Positions 46,956 through 56,322 of a DNA stretch of 64,000 bases are shown here, piece after piece. The notes beneath the pieces were generated by a model. It made no database searches, was not told the DNA's origin, and saw nothing but the letters and a program-made list of their open reading frames with translations. Position 1 is the first letter of the stretch, and each line of letters opens with the position of its first letter. The stretch is from Ectorhizobium quercum. GTDB lineage: Bacteria > Pseudomonadota > Alphaproteobacteria > Rhizobiales > Rhizobiaceae. The stretch lies in contig NZ_JANFPI010000001.1 in the NCBI RefSeq assembly GCF_026552795.1, positions 186,001 to 250,000 of the forward strand. Reading direction: 5' to 3'. The position numbers and the translations under genes were made by a program.

Positions 46956-48347
46956 ATGCAGCCCTATCAGTTCATCGAAAGAGCCACTCCCTTCTGCCAG
47001 AAGGGGGCCAGAACCCTTCCCGTTTTCGCGGTCACGCCCGCCCATATCGAAACGGGAACCATCGAACCGGCGGCGCTCGACTGGGCGCGAAAGGCCGGCT
47101 TCAAGGCCACCAACGGCTCGCTTCTTCTCATCCCCACGCCGGACGGCCATCTGGGCGGCGCGCTGTTCGGCCTGGGAAGCAACCCGCGCGAAACGCCCTT
47201 TCTCACCGGAAAGCTGGCACGACTGCTGCCGCCGGGCGACTGGCACGTCGAGACCGCGCCGCTGACCGCCAACCGCCTGGCACTGGGCTTCGGCTTCGGC
47301 GCCTACGGTTACGACCGCTACAAACCGGAGCCCTCCGCCCAGCCGAAGCTGCTCGTTCCGGCGGATGCGGACGCAGTCCTGGTGCGCCGCGAGCTGGCGG
47401 CGGTCTACCTCGCCCGCGATCTCATCAACACGCCGGCCAACGACATGGGGCCGGTGAAGCTGGAGGAGGTCTTCCGCGCGCTGGCCGCCCATTACAAGGC
47501 GGAGGTTAGCGTCATCACCGGCGATGCGCTGCTGGGCGCGAATTTCCCTCTGGTGCATGCCGTCGGCCGCGCCGGACCCCAGGCGCCGCGCCTGATGGAA
47601 ATGCGCTGGGGCAAGCGCGGCCATCCCCGGCTGACGCTGGTCGGCAAGGGCGTGTGTTTCGACACCGGCGGCCTCGACATCAAGACGGCGGCGGGCATGG
47701 CGCTGATGAAGAAGGACATGGGTGGCGCGGCCAATGTGCTTGCCCTTGCCCTGATGATCATGGATGCCCGGCTGAAGGTCGATCTGCGGGTCATCGTGCC
47801 CGCGGTCGAGAATTCGATCTCCGCCGACGCCTTCCGCCCCGGCGACGTCTATCGCAGCCGCAAGGGGCTGACGGTGCAGATCGACAACACCGATGCGGAA
47901 GGCCGCCTGATCCTCGCCGATGCCCTTGCCTATGCCGACGAGGAGGCCCCCGACCTGCTGATCGACATGGCGACCCTGACCGGAGCCGCCCGCGTCGCGC
48001 TCGGGCCTGACGTGCCGCCCTTCTTCACCGATGACGAGGACCTGGCCGCCGGCATCGCCGATTCGTCCATCGAAACCGACGATCCGGTGTGGAGGCTGCC
48101 GCTCTACCGCGGATACGAGAAGGATCTGTCCGCGCGAATCGCCGACCTCACCAATGCGCCCTCCGGCGGCATGGCCGGCTCCGTCACCGCCGCGCTTTTC
48201 CTGAACCGCTTCGTCAAGGCCGCGAAACAATGGGTGCATTTCGACGTCTATGGCTGGGCGCCGTCGCAGCGTGCGCACGGCCCGGCGGGCGGAGAGGCGC
48301 AGGCGATCCGCGCGCTCTACCATCACATATCGACGCGGTTCGTCTGA
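46956..48347 (+). CDS. Leucyl aminopeptidase family protein (M17)
   Basis: 463 residues. C-terminal catalytic domain with LVGKGVCFDTGGLDIK, MKKDMGGAAN and NTDAEGRLILADAL, which contain the two-metal ligands and catalytic Lys/Arg of M17 aminopeptidases. The N-terminal domain (about 1-150) is divergent from E. coli PepA. Cytoplasmic removal of N-terminal residues from peptides. Followed on the same strand by a MarR-like regulator and an NlpC/P60 hydrolase. Confidence 0.92.
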   Translation: MQPYQFIERATPFCQKGARTLPVFAVTPAHIETGTIEPAALDWARKAGFKATNGSLLLIPTPDGHLGGALFGLGSNPRETPFLTGKLARLLPPGDWHVETAPLTANRLALGFGFGAYGYDRYKPEPSAQPKLLVPADADAVLVRRELAAVYLARDLINTPANDMGPVKLEEVFRALAAHYKAEVSVITGDALLGANFPLVHAVGRAGPQAPRLMEMRWGKRGHPRLTLVGKGVCFDTGGLDIKTAAGMALMKKDMGGAANVLALALMIMDARLKVDLRVIVPAVENSISADAFRPGDVYRSRKGLTVQIDNTDAEGRLILADALAYADEEAPDLLIDMATLTGAARVALGPDVPPFFTDDEDLAAGIADSSIETDDPVWRLPLYRGYEKDLSARIADLTNAPSGGMAGSVTAALFLNRFVKAAKQWVHFDVYGWAPSQRAHGPAGGEAQAIRALYHHISTRFV

Positions 48348-48416
48348 TTCGCTTGTCAACCGGCCCGCATTGACGGAAAATGAAACGGAAGCGAAACGAC
48401 AACGCGGAGCCTTCCG

Positions 48417-48767
48417 TTGCCCGTCGAAATGAACCCGTCGCAGGCGCTCCTGCTCTGGCATGCGGTGACGCTCGCGCAGGTCCGGCAGGAGCGGTCCGAT
48501 CTGACATTGCGCCAGATGGCCATCCTGCTGCATATTTACCTGAAGCCGCCGCCGCACACGGTGCGCGGGCTGGCGGCGGCACTCGGCGTCACGAAACCTG
48601 TGATCACGCGGGCTCTGGACACGATGGGCGAAATGGGTTTGGTAGAGCGCATGCGCGACGAGCGCGACCGGCGCAACGTCGTCATCCGCCGCACCGTTTC
48701 GGGCGCGCTTTATCTCGAGCGCCTCGGCGACCTGATCATCGCCGAAGGCCATCGGCTGGACGTCTGA
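48417..48767 (+). CDS. MarR-family winged-helix regulator
   Basis: 116 residues if the TTG at 48417 is used (GGAG 7 nt upstream); an ATG at 48429 would give 112. Winged helix-turn-helix with LTLRQMAILLHIY, TVRGLAAALGVTKPVITRALDTMGEMGLVERM and the wing RDERDRRNVVIRRT. Shorter than usual MarR proteins, with a reduced N-terminal dimerisation helix. Positioned between the aminopeptidase and the NlpC/P60 gene, which it may control. Confidence 0.8.
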   Translation: MPVEMNPSQALLLWHAVTLAQVRQERSDLTLRQMAILLHIYLKPPPHTVRGLAAALGVTKPVITRALDTMGEMGLVERMRDERDRRNVVIRRTVSGALYLERLGDLIIAEGHRLDV

Positions 48768-48806
48768 GGACGTGCCGCCGCATCTGTCATCCAGGGGAAT
48801 GCCCGC

Positions 48807-49655
48807 ATGCTCGACCGCCGTCTCAACGCCTTTCGTTCCGATCTCGCGGATATCCGCCTGAAGGGCCGGGTCGAGGCCGAACGTTTCGTCGAGGGCGAGC
48901 CCGCGTCGGTCGCCGTTCCGGTGGCGGCGCTGCGCCCGCATCCGGATTTCCGCGCGTCCATCGACACGCAGCTTCTGTTCGGCGAAACGCTGACCGTTTT
49001 CGACCGCCGGGACGAATGGGCCTTCGTGCAGTCCGATATCGACGGCTATGTCGGCTATCTGCCGGAGGAGGAGATTTCCGACGCGATGGAGGATGCGACC
49101 CATTGGGTGGCCGTGCCGCGCACCTTCGTCTATCCCGGCCCGGACCTACGCTTTCCCCATGCCGGCGAGCTTTCGATGGGAAGCCGCGTCGCCATCGTCG
49201 GCGAGGAGGAAACCCGCGGCACGCGCTATGCGCTGATGGAGGGCGGAGGTGCGGTGGCCGCTGCCCATCTCCTGCCGGTCGGGACGGCGGCGGGCGACGA
49301 TTACGTGGCGATTGCCGCCCGCTTTCTCGAAACGCCCTATCTCTGGGGTGGCCGCTCCGGCTTCGGCATCGATTGCTCGGGTCTCGTGCAGCTCGCCATG
49401 ATGATGGCCGGCGCTTCCGCTCCCCGCGATTCCGACATGCAGGCCGCCGGTCTCGGCCAGCCTGTCGGGCGCGAGGCGCTGCGCCGCGGCGATCTGGTCT
49501 TCTGGAAGGGGCATGTCGGCATCATGGAGGACGGGGAGACCCTCCTCCATGCCAACGGGCTGACGATGACGGTCGCGCGCGAAAACCTCGATGCGGCTGT
49601 CGAACGGATCGGCCGGCTCTACGATGCGCCGACCGGCTACAGGAGGCCCCGATGA
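48807..49655 (+). CDS. NlpC/P60 (C40) peptidoglycan hydrolase
   Basis: 282 residues. C-terminal NlpC/P60 domain with LETPYLWGGRSGFGIDCSGLVQLAM (catalytic Cys near 191), then RRGDLVFWKGHVGIM supplying the catalytic His. The N-terminal 150 residues look like two SH3b modules (RFVEGEPASVAVPVAALRPHPD; WAFVQSDIDGYVGYLPEEE). No clear signal peptide, so a cytoplasmic role in cleaving imported muropeptides is plausible. Stop overlaps the next ATG. Confidence 0.9.
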   Translation: MLDRRLNAFRSDLADIRLKGRVEAERFVEGEPASVAVPVAALRPHPDFRASIDTQLLFGETLTVFDRRDEWAFVQSDIDGYVGYLPEEEISDAMEDATHWVAVPRTFVYPGPDLRFPHAGELSMGSRVAIVGEEETRGTRYALMEGGGAVAAAHLLPVGTAAGDDYVAIAARFLETPYLWGGRSGFGIDCSGLVQLAMMMAGASAPRDSDMQAAGLGQPVGREALRRGDLVFWKGHVGIMEDGETLLHANGLTMTVARENLDAAVERIGRLYDAPTGYRRPR

Positions 49656-50017
49656 ACCTGCGCCCGCTCATGATCGTTCTGGCCGCCTGCATCGCCCTGC
49701 CTGCGGGTGCGGCGGAGAAGAACCCGCCAAAGCTGAAATTCGATACCATCCTGCCCGAGGTGAGGCTTCCCGCCTACAAGGACCTGCCCGGTGTCAAGAC
49801 GCCCGAGGAACTGGAGGCGAGCCGTGCGGACGGCTTCACCTGCACCACGGCCCTGCGCAGCTATCGCAACGACGACCCCAGGGCGGGCTTCCGCCGCACC
49901 TTGCCGCGCCAGGTCTACCGCTGCGAGAAGAACGGCATCGTCGTCGAGAGCCGCGAACTGCCGGCCCGGGGTGCATGGATGCCCGGCATCAACCCCTCCG
50001 ACGCGCGGATGGACTGA
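49652..50017 (+). CDS. Small secreted protein with a cysteine pair
   Basis: 121 residues: signal peptide MNLRPLMIVLAACIALPAGAA, then a mature domain with two cysteines (FTCTTALRSYR and VYRCEKNGIV) that could form a disulfide. Translation-coupled to the hydrolase by an ATGA overlap, with a strong SD (AGGAGG). I do not recognise the family. Confidence 0.75.
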   Translation: MNLRPLMIVLAACIALPAGAAEKNPPKLKFDTILPEVRLPAYKDLPGVKTPEELEASRADGFTCTTALRSYRNDDPRAGFRRTLPRQVYRCEKNGIVVESRELPARGAWMPGINPSDARMD

Positions 50018-50023
50018 TCCCGG

Positions 50024-51793
50024 TCACGGCCCGGTGTGGCGGGCTTGCGATCGGGCGGCGCGGGGTTTGGCGATGCCGACCGGCGGGAGACCCGGCATCG
50101 ACGCCACTACCTGTTGCAGAAGCTCCGGCGCGGTGGCCTTGGCGAAATACCATCCCTGGAGATGGTCGCAGCCGAGTCGCAACAGCAGTTTGGCCTGATC
50201 GAGCGTTTCCACGCCCTCTGCCGTCACCGTCTTGCCGAGATTGTGGGCGATGCCGACCATGCCGCGCACGATCGCCAGATCCTCAGGGCTTTTCATGATG
50301 TTGGTAATGAAGCTGCGGTCGATCTTGAGCCGGTCGAAGGGAAGCTGGCGCAGATGCGTCAGCGAGGCATATCCCGTGCCGAAATCGTCGAGGGCGATCT
50401 CGACGCCGGCATCGTGCAGGCATTTCAGGCGATTGCGCACCTGGGTCAGGTTGCGCCCGAGAAACATGCCTTCGGTGACTTCCACGCAAAGATGGGACGG
50501 ATCAAGCTCCAGCGTCTTGCAGAGCTCGAAGAAGCGGTCGATGAACGTCTCGGAGCGGAGGTCGGCATTGGTCAGGTTGATGGCGACGCGCCCGATCGCC
50601 ATGCCCTGCCGGTTCATCGCGGCATAGTCGGTCAGCGCGCGCTTGAGCACGTAAAAGCCGATTTCGGCCTGGATGGCGGGATCGCGCATGCCTTCCGCGA
50701 AGCGTTCGGGCGAAATCAGGCCGAGGTGCGGATGCTGCCAGCGCAGCAGGGCTTCGAGCGATACGGGTCTGCCGGGGCGGGCATCGACGATCGGCTGGTA
50801 GGAAAGCGAGAACTGGCCCTCTCCCAGCCCGGTCTCGATCTCGCCCAGCAGTTCGCCGCGGCGGTCTATGGCGTCCTTGAATGCGCTGTGGAAGCGTTCG
50901 CAGCGGTCGCGGCCCATGCCCTTGGCGTAATAGAGCGCGATATCGGCCATCTTGAAGAGGCTTTCGGTGTCGCTTGCATGTTCGGGGCACAGGGCGATGC
51001 CGATGCTGGTGGTGCTGTGCCTTTGCCGGTCATTGATGGAAAACGGCGCGCGCAGGGCCTCCTGTGCTGCATGGACCAGCTTGCCGGCCTCTTCCGCCGG
51101 CATTCCGTCGATGACGATGGCGAATTCGTCGCCGCCCAGCCGGGCGATGAAGACCGTGTCGCCGGCCAGTGTCCGCAGGCGGCTGGCAACGGTCTTCAGG
51201 AGCTGGTCGCCGGTATCGTGGCCGAACGTGTCGTTGATTTCCTTGAAGGCGTCGATGTCCAGCAGGGCCAGGCAGAGCGACGAACCGGACGACGACGCCA
51301 GACGCAGCCTGCCTTCCAGATGCTCCTGGAAGCAGCGGCGGTTGGGAAGACCGGTCAACCCGTCGATGTTGACGGCCTTTTCCAGTTCGGTGCGATTGGC
51401 GAGCAGCTCGCTTTCGGCCTGCTTGCGGCCGGTGATGTCGAAACGAACGGCGGTGTAGCTCGCCAGGCGGCCGGCATCGTCGAAATGGGGAACGATGGTC
51501 GTATCGACCCAGTAGAAATTGCCGTTCTTGCGTCGGTTGCAGATTTCCCCGTGCCAGATACCTCCTTGCGTGATGACGCGGTACATGTCGCGGAAGAAGG
51601 CCTTGTCATGCACGCCCGAGCGGAGAATGCGGTGGTTCGCCCCGATCAGCTCCTCTTCGGAGTAGCCGCTGATCTCGCAGAATTTGGAGTTCGCGAAGGT
51701 GATGGTGCCGCGGACGTCTGTGCGGGCGACGATTGCCGCGTTGTTCAGCGCGTCGCTGATCAGATGCAGGGTGTTGGGGTGGTTCTTGGTCAT
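50024..51793 (-). CDS. PAS-GGDEF-EAL cyclic-di-GMP turnover protein
   Basis: 589 residues, cytoplasmic (no membrane segment). PAS domain about 10-125 with a PAC-like WVDTTIVPHFDDAGR; diguanylate cyclase domain with an intact GGDEF at 220-224; EAL domain with intact EAL at 347-349, plus DDFGTGYASL and AEGVET further on. No RxxD inhibitory site is seen at the usual place before GGDEF. Could make or degrade c-di-GMP. The start MTKNHPNTLH follows GGGGTA; the gene is convergent with the hydrolase operon. Confidence 0.93.
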   Translation of the reverse strand: MTKNHPNTLHLISDALNNAAIVARTDVRGTITFANSKFCEISGYSEEELIGANHRILRSGVHDKAFFRDMYRVITQGGIWHGEICNRRKNGNFYWVDTTIVPHFDDAGRLASYTAVRFDITGRKQAESELLANRTELEKAVNIDGLTGLPNRRCFQEHLEGRLRLASSSGSSLCLALLDIDAFKEINDTFGHDTGDQLLKTVASRLRTLAGDTVFIARLGGDEFAIVIDGMPAEEAGKLVHAAQEALRAPFSINDRQRHSTTSIGIALCPEHASDTESLFKMADIALYYAKGMGRDRCERFHSAFKDAIDRRGELLGEIETGLGEGQFSLSYQPIVDARPGRPVSLEALLRWQHPHLGLISPERFAEGMRDPAIQAEIGFYVLKRALTDYAAMNRQGMAIGRVAINLTNADLRSETFIDRFFELCKTLELDPSHLCVEVTEGMFLGRNLTQVRNRLKCLHDAGVEIALDDFGTGYASLTHLRQLPFDRLKIDRSFITNIMKSPEDLAIVRGMVGIAHNLGKTVTAEGVETLDQAKLLLRLGCDHLQGWYFAKATAPELLQQVVASMPGLPPVGIAKPRAARSQARHTGP

Positions 51794-52361
51794 CGGCAAT
51801 ACCCCCGCGGTGTGGGGCGGACGTGCAGTGCCATTTCGCCGCTGCCGGTCGGCGACGGCGCCCGAAAGCATGCGGGGAACTGAACGGCGGGCAAAGGAGT
51901 TCCTTTCGTCGAATGCATGGATGGTCCTTCATCGTGTATGACGAAGTGCTTAATTTTCTTCTGTGGGGAGGCGTCTTTTCCGTGAGTATAAAATCCGCCG
52001 GGTTTCCGGAGCAAAGAGAAGATCGTACCTCTATTCCACTAAATGGAGGAAAAATCAGCAAAATTTTGCCATTGTGGGGCCATATTAGTTGACTTATTTT
52101 GTGGGAAATCATATTCATGTCTCATCAAATACATTCAATGAGACCGGATTTGTCCGCAGGAATGAAGCCTGCCAACCAGAGGAGAGTATGCGATGATTCA
52201 TGTATCCGCGCGTCATACGCTGCCCTGGCCGGTTGCGTGCTGCCGCCTGAAACGCACCTGTCGCCGCTCGCTTGAACGAATGTGACGCTCGCCCGTCATC
52301 TTTCCCTTACAAAGCGAAATTAAGAGACAGCCCGGCAGCTCGCTGCTGGCAGGAGTTTTTC
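51794..52361. other. 568-bp intergenic region
   Basis: Separates the divergent PAS-GGDEF-EAL gene and the 62-residue gene. Bases about 51940-52130 are markedly AT-rich compared with surroundings and presumably hold the promoters. Open frames here are short and without a convincing ribosome site. No hairpin, repeat or RNA gene was identified. Confidence 0.5.
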
Positions 52362-52550
52362 ATGCAGAAGCAAGTCGTAGAATATCAGGGTGTTCCCGTC
52401 GGGATCGTCATTCCCGATCAGAACCGGCTGCGGTTCATCGCGGTGAAGTACCATGTGATCGGCCTCGACAACCAGCACTTCCACTCCGTGCAGGACGTGC
52501 AGCGCGCCATTCGCGCCCATCTCAACCACGCACCGCGCTTCGCCGCCTGA
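52362..52550 (+). CDS. 62-residue conserved-looking hypothetical protein
   Basis: Starts MQKQVVEYQGVPVGIVIPDQNRL with AGGAG 8 nt upstream; soluble, no membrane segment. Mature-looking compact sequence with KYHVIGLDNQHFHSVQDVQRAI. A longer frame upstream has no ribosome site. Function unknown; it lies alone between the c-di-GMP gene and the M14-type hydrolase. Confidence 0.7.
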   Translation: MQKQVVEYQGVPVGIVIPDQNRLRFIAVKYHVIGLDNQHFHSVQDVQRAIRAHLNHAPRFAA

Positions 52551-52689
52551 GCGGCCGCGCTGCGCCTTGACAGGCGCTTGCCCGCAAAGGCTAATACCTG
52601 TGCGGCGAGGCGGAACGATCCGCTTCGCTGCACAGGCATTTCCTTTGAAAGCGTCGCGAAATCGCGCGCGCAGGACTACGGGCAGGCGC

Positions 52690-53745
52690 ATGGATGTTTC
52701 CGACCTCGTGATCGATGGCGACACGCCGGGCGTGGCGTGGCGCCTCCCGGTTTTCCGCTTCAGCGGCACGGTGCCGGCCGCACCTTCCGTCTATATTCAG
52801 GCCGCCCTCCATGCCGGCGAACTGCCCGGCACGGCGCTGGCGCACTTCCTGCTCGGGGCACTGGCCGAAGCCGAGGCGAGGGGCGCCATTCGCGGCGATA
52901 TCACCGTCGTGCCGCATGCCAATCCGATAGGCCTCGCCCAGAGCCATTTCGGCGAGATGCAGGGCCGTTTCGATCTCGGCTCGCGCACCAATTTCAACCG
53001 TGATTTTCCCCTGGTTCCGCTATCCGGCCGCGATGGCCTGCTGGAAAACCTCGGAACGTTCAGCGCAGTCGAGCGCCTGAAGCGGCATGTGCTGCACACG
53101 GCGCTGGGGGCGGACCTGGTGCTCGATCTGCATTGCGACGACGAATCCCTGCAATATGCCTATCTGCATTCCGTTTTCTGGCCCGGGGCGGCCGATCTGG
53201 CGGAGGCTCTCGACATGGATGCGGTCTTTCTGTCCGATGGGGCGAGCACGGCGTTCGAGGAGGCCGTGGCCCACGCCTTCAGGATGGACGCACCCCATGA
53301 CGGGCTGCCGGCCGGCCGGCTTGCCGTCACCGTCGAGTTGCGCGGTCTCGCCGATGTGGATAGGGATACGGCGAAACGGGACGCGGCCGGTCTCCTGCGC
53401 TTTCTCGCGATGCGGGGCGTCGTCGCGGCCGAAGCCGGTTCGCCGCATAGCTTCGACGGGCCGGTGCTGCCGCTCGACTGGGTGGAAATGATCCGCGCCC
53501 CGGAGGCCGGCACGGTGCTGTTCCATCGCCGGGTCGGAGACAGGGTCAAGGCTGGCGACGGGCTGGCGACGATCATCGCCCGTCCGGGCTTCGCCGATGG
53601 CGAGGTGACGCTTCACGCACCGCAGGACGGCCTGGTCGTGACGCGCGTTTCCCGCCGCTACGTGCGCCGCAACGGCGACCTGATGAAGATTGCCTGCGCC
53701 GGGCCGAGCGCCCGGCAGCGCCCGCCGGGAACGCTCGAGGACTGA
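52690..53745 (+). CDS. Succinylglutamate desuccinylase/aspartoacylase-family hydrolase
   Basis: 351 residues. Zinc-peptidase-like (M14) motifs: ALHAGELPGTALA (His, Glu ligands) near 40, NFNRDFPL, and DLHCDDES with the third ligand. The C-terminal 80 residues (AGTVLFHRRVGDRVKAGDGLATI...) form a barrel-sandwich-like domain common in AstE/AspA relatives. Likely removes an acyl group from a small amide; substrate unknown. The start MDVSDLVIDG was chosen by family fit. Confidence 0.85.
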   Translation: MDVSDLVIDGDTPGVAWRLPVFRFSGTVPAAPSVYIQAALHAGELPGTALAHFLLGALAEAEARGAIRGDITVVPHANPIGLAQSHFGEMQGRFDLGSRTNFNRDFPLVPLSGRDGLLENLGTFSAVERLKRHVLHTALGADLVLDLHCDDESLQYAYLHSVFWPGAADLAEALDMDAVFLSDGASTAFEEAVAHAFRMDAPHDGLPAGRLAVTVELRGLADVDRDTAKRDAAGLLRFLAMRGVVAAEAGSPHSFDGPVLPLDWVEMIRAPEAGTVLFHRRVGDRVKAGDGLATIIARPGFADGEVTLHAPQDGLVVTRVSRRYVRRNGDLMKIACAGPSARQRPPGTLED

Positions 53746-53903
53746 CCGCGGTGCCAGCTGTCTCGGCGACGAGATTGCAATTGCCACGGTTTCGGCGTTC
53801 CATTATCACCCGGTCCGGAACGCCGCTTCGGTTGCGTGCCCTTCTCTTCGGCGGGGAGGGCGACGAATCCGCCGCCTGTCCCCTTGCATGAGGTTTGCAT
53901 TCC

Positions 53904-54254
53904 ATGACGATCATCATCTACGGTATCCGCAACTGCGATACGATGAAGAAGGCCCGCACCTGGCTCGACCAGCATGGTGTCGATTATCGGTTCCACGACT
54001 ACAAGGTGGAGGGCATCGGCCGCGACGTTCTGGAAAGCTGGAGCGGCAAGACGGGGTGGGAAACCCTGCTCAATCGTCAGGGCACGACCTTCCGCAAGCT
54101 TTCCGAAGAGGAGAAGCAGGATATCGACCGCAACAAGGCGATCGAACTGATGCTGGCGCAGCCCTCGCTGATCAAGCGCCCGGTGCTCGAAAAGGACGGA
54201 ACGATTCTCGTCGGCTTTCGCCCGCAGGCCTATGAGGACGCCTTCGGAGCCTGA
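53904..54254 (+). CDS. ArsC/Spx-fold protein, YffB-like
   Basis: 116 residues. IIYGIRNCDTMKKARTWLDQHGVDYRFHDYK is the thioredoxin-like N terminus with a single active-region cysteine (CDTMKKA). RPVLEKDGTILVGF near the C terminus matches the ArsC-like YffB/Spx group. Glutathione- or thiol-linked reductase activity is possible but unproven for this branch. The start MTIIIYG was chosen over a TTG three codons upstream. Confidence 0.88.
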   Translation: MTIIIYGIRNCDTMKKARTWLDQHGVDYRFHDYKVEGIGRDVLESWSGKTGWETLLNRQGTTFRKLSEEEKQDIDRNKAIELMLAQPSLIKRPVLEKDGTILVGFRPQAYEDAFGA

Positions 54255-54437
54255 CACCGGCGTCACCGCCGGGCACGAAAGAAGTTTTCGAGCATCTTTC
54301 GTATTTAATATCAATCTCTTGAGAGGTTAATGCGGGGTTGGGAAGACGGATTTACGACAGGTTTTCGGGTAAAGAAGCATAAAACTTCAAAATGCCTGTT
54401 GACAGGAAAGCCCCCTCCTTTTACATGCCTCCTCGTC

Positions 54438-54524
54438 GCCCAGATGGCGGAATTGGTAGACGCGCCAGCTTCAGGTGCTGGTACTCGCAAGGGTGTGGAG
54501 GTTCGAGTCCTCTTCTGGGCACCA
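54438..54524 (+). tRNA. tRNA-Leu (anticodon CAG)
   Basis: Acceptor stem GCCCAGA/TCTGGGC with discriminator A and encoded CCA at 54522-54524; D-arm GGCGGAATTGGTAGACG; anticodon stem CCAGC/GCTGG around TTCAGGT, giving anticodon CAG; long variable arm; T-loop GTTCGAGTCC. Its 3' end lies 165 bp before an integrase pseudogene, the usual arrangement for tRNA-targeted integration. Confidence 0.97.
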
Positions 54525-54688
54525 TTTCCTAGTTTTTCAACGTCCAAGGACGTCTGAGAAATACCGAAATTCTCAAGGAATTTCACCAGTCTACGTCTGA
54601 TGACGTTTTCTGGCGCCCGTTGGCATCCGCAAAATTTGTTGGTATGATTGCTGGTATCGGCATAACGGTACCAAACAGGCACCAGCAT

Positions 54689-55948
54689 ATGACGACGGAC
54701 AGACTCGGTGATGCGGCGCTCCGATCCATCAAGCCGTGCGACAAGCCATTCAAGCTGACGGACGGCGGGGGCCTGTTCCTGCTCGTAAACCCGAACGGCA
54801 GTCGATTGTGGCGGCTTGCTTATGGTTTCGCAGGTCGCCAAAAGCTGCTCGCTCTCGGTTCATATCCGGCAACCCTGCTTGCCGACGCGCGGGAAGCACG
54901 CGGAAGGCAAAAGGGCTACTTGAGGCAGGCATCGATCCGGGCGAGGAAAAGAAAGAGCGCAAGGTCGCTGTGAAGGCTGCCAAAGAGGCCGCAGAAAACA
55001 CCTTTGCCGCAGTCGCGGAAAAATATCTGACCAAGGCGGAGAAGGAAGGGCGGGCAGCTGTCACGATGGGCAAGGCGCGCTGGTTGCTTGTCGATCTGGC
55101 CGCGGGCTTGGCGGACAAGCCTGTGCATGAGATCGCGCCGAAGGATGTTCTCGCCGTGCTTCGCCCTATCGAGGCCAAGGGGAACTACGAAACGGCGCGG
55201 CGCTTGCGCTCGACCATCGGCCGCGTCCTGCGGTTTGCCGTTGCCAACGGCTGGGCGGAACGGGATGCGACTGCCGATCTCAGAGGCGCGCTGACGGCCC
55301 CCAACGTTCGACATCGAGCCGCTATCGTGAAGCCAGAGCCGCTCGGTGTGCTGATGCGCGCGGTCTATTCCTGGGAAGGCGGTCAACCGACCACGATCGC
55401 CGCGTTGAAGCTGATGGCGCTGCTTGCCCTTCGGCCCGGCGAGGTCCGGGCCGCACGGTGGGACGAAATCGATTTCGAAAAGCGGACGTGGACCGTTCCA
55501 TCGGGACGCATGAAGGATGCGGCGTGTCCATGCCACACCCCTGCCTGATCAGGCGATTGCGATCCTCAAGGCATTGCACCCGCTGACAGATCGAGGCGAA
55601 TCTTCATTCATTTCCCCGTCCACAACTTCGTCCAAAATTCCGATTTCGGAGAACACCACGACAATTGCCCTGCGCCGGTTGGGCTTCGGCCAGGACCAGA
55701 TGACAAGCCACGGTTTCCGCGCAGCGTTTGCCACGCTTGCAAACGAAAGCGGCAAATGGTCCGTGGATGCTATCGAGCGCCAGCTTGCACATATGGAGGG
55801 AAGCGCTGTCCGCCGCGCGTATGCGCGTGGACAATATTGGGATGAGCGCGTTGCGATGATGCAATGGTGGGCGGACTACCTAGACCAGCTTCGAGAAGGT
55901 GCGAAAATCATCTCTTTTCAGGACAAGCGAAAGACAAAGCGGCGATAA
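54689..55948 (+). pseudogene. P4-type tyrosine integrase, two frameshifts
   Basis: Three frames together give a full P4-like integrase. LGDAALRSIKPCDKPFKLTDGGGLFLLV is the N-terminal arm-binding domain (54689 to about 54900). KAKGLLEAGIDPGEE to ALLALRPGEVRAARWDEIDF is the core-binding region and first catalytic Arg (to about 55516). HATPLPDQAIAIL, SHGFRAAF (His-x-x-Arg), ERQLAHMEG and AYARGQY (nucleophile Tyr) complete the catalytic domain. Each junction is explained by a single-base indel (near 54900, and an extra G near 55516). Sequencing error is possible but two hits favour decay. Confidence 0.85.
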
Positions 55949-56097
55949 CTCGATTGCTCCTCCCCTACATATGGAAATGCTTCGGAAGGGAAGCCCTTTT
56001 GCCTTTTCCTCGCCTCTTCTGGATAGAGCCATTTCCCCTAATTCCCTTCCCCTGAATTCTTGCCTTCAAGCCCTTTCCCTTGGCTTTTCAGCATGGC

Positions 56098-56322
56098 TTA
56101 ACCCGGCAGCATCATGTGTCGGCTGCAGCAGATATGAGCGCTGCGGTTTGGGGTTTGTGAATGTTGTAATGGTCTGGCACCTTGCGCGGACCGCAACCAC
56201 TTCAGAGCTTCGAGGTCCTCGTCCTGAAACCGCATGAATATGGCCTTGCGGAGTTGGCCGTTGCGCAAATCGTGGAGCGCTTGCGCGATCACCGCCTGGT
56301 TGAGAGGATGCGGACCGGACAT
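56098..56322 (-). pseudogene. Truncated DUF2857-like protein of an integrative element
   Basis: 74 residues from MSGPHPLNQAVIAQALHDLRNGQLRK, resembling the N terminus of DUF2857 proteins found in conjugative elements. After DEDLEALKWLRS the sequence no longer looks like the family, and the protein is far shorter than the usual size. GAGG lies 9 nt before the ATG. The frame is open 129 nt further upstream. Together with the broken integrase it suggests a mostly deleted element. Family assignment is from memory. Confidence 0.4.

Noticed and set aside
56161-56200. Possible attR copy of the tRNA-Leu 3' end
   Set aside because: Only a short imperfect match (TCTGGCACC versus TCTGGGCACC) was found, too weak for an attachment site.
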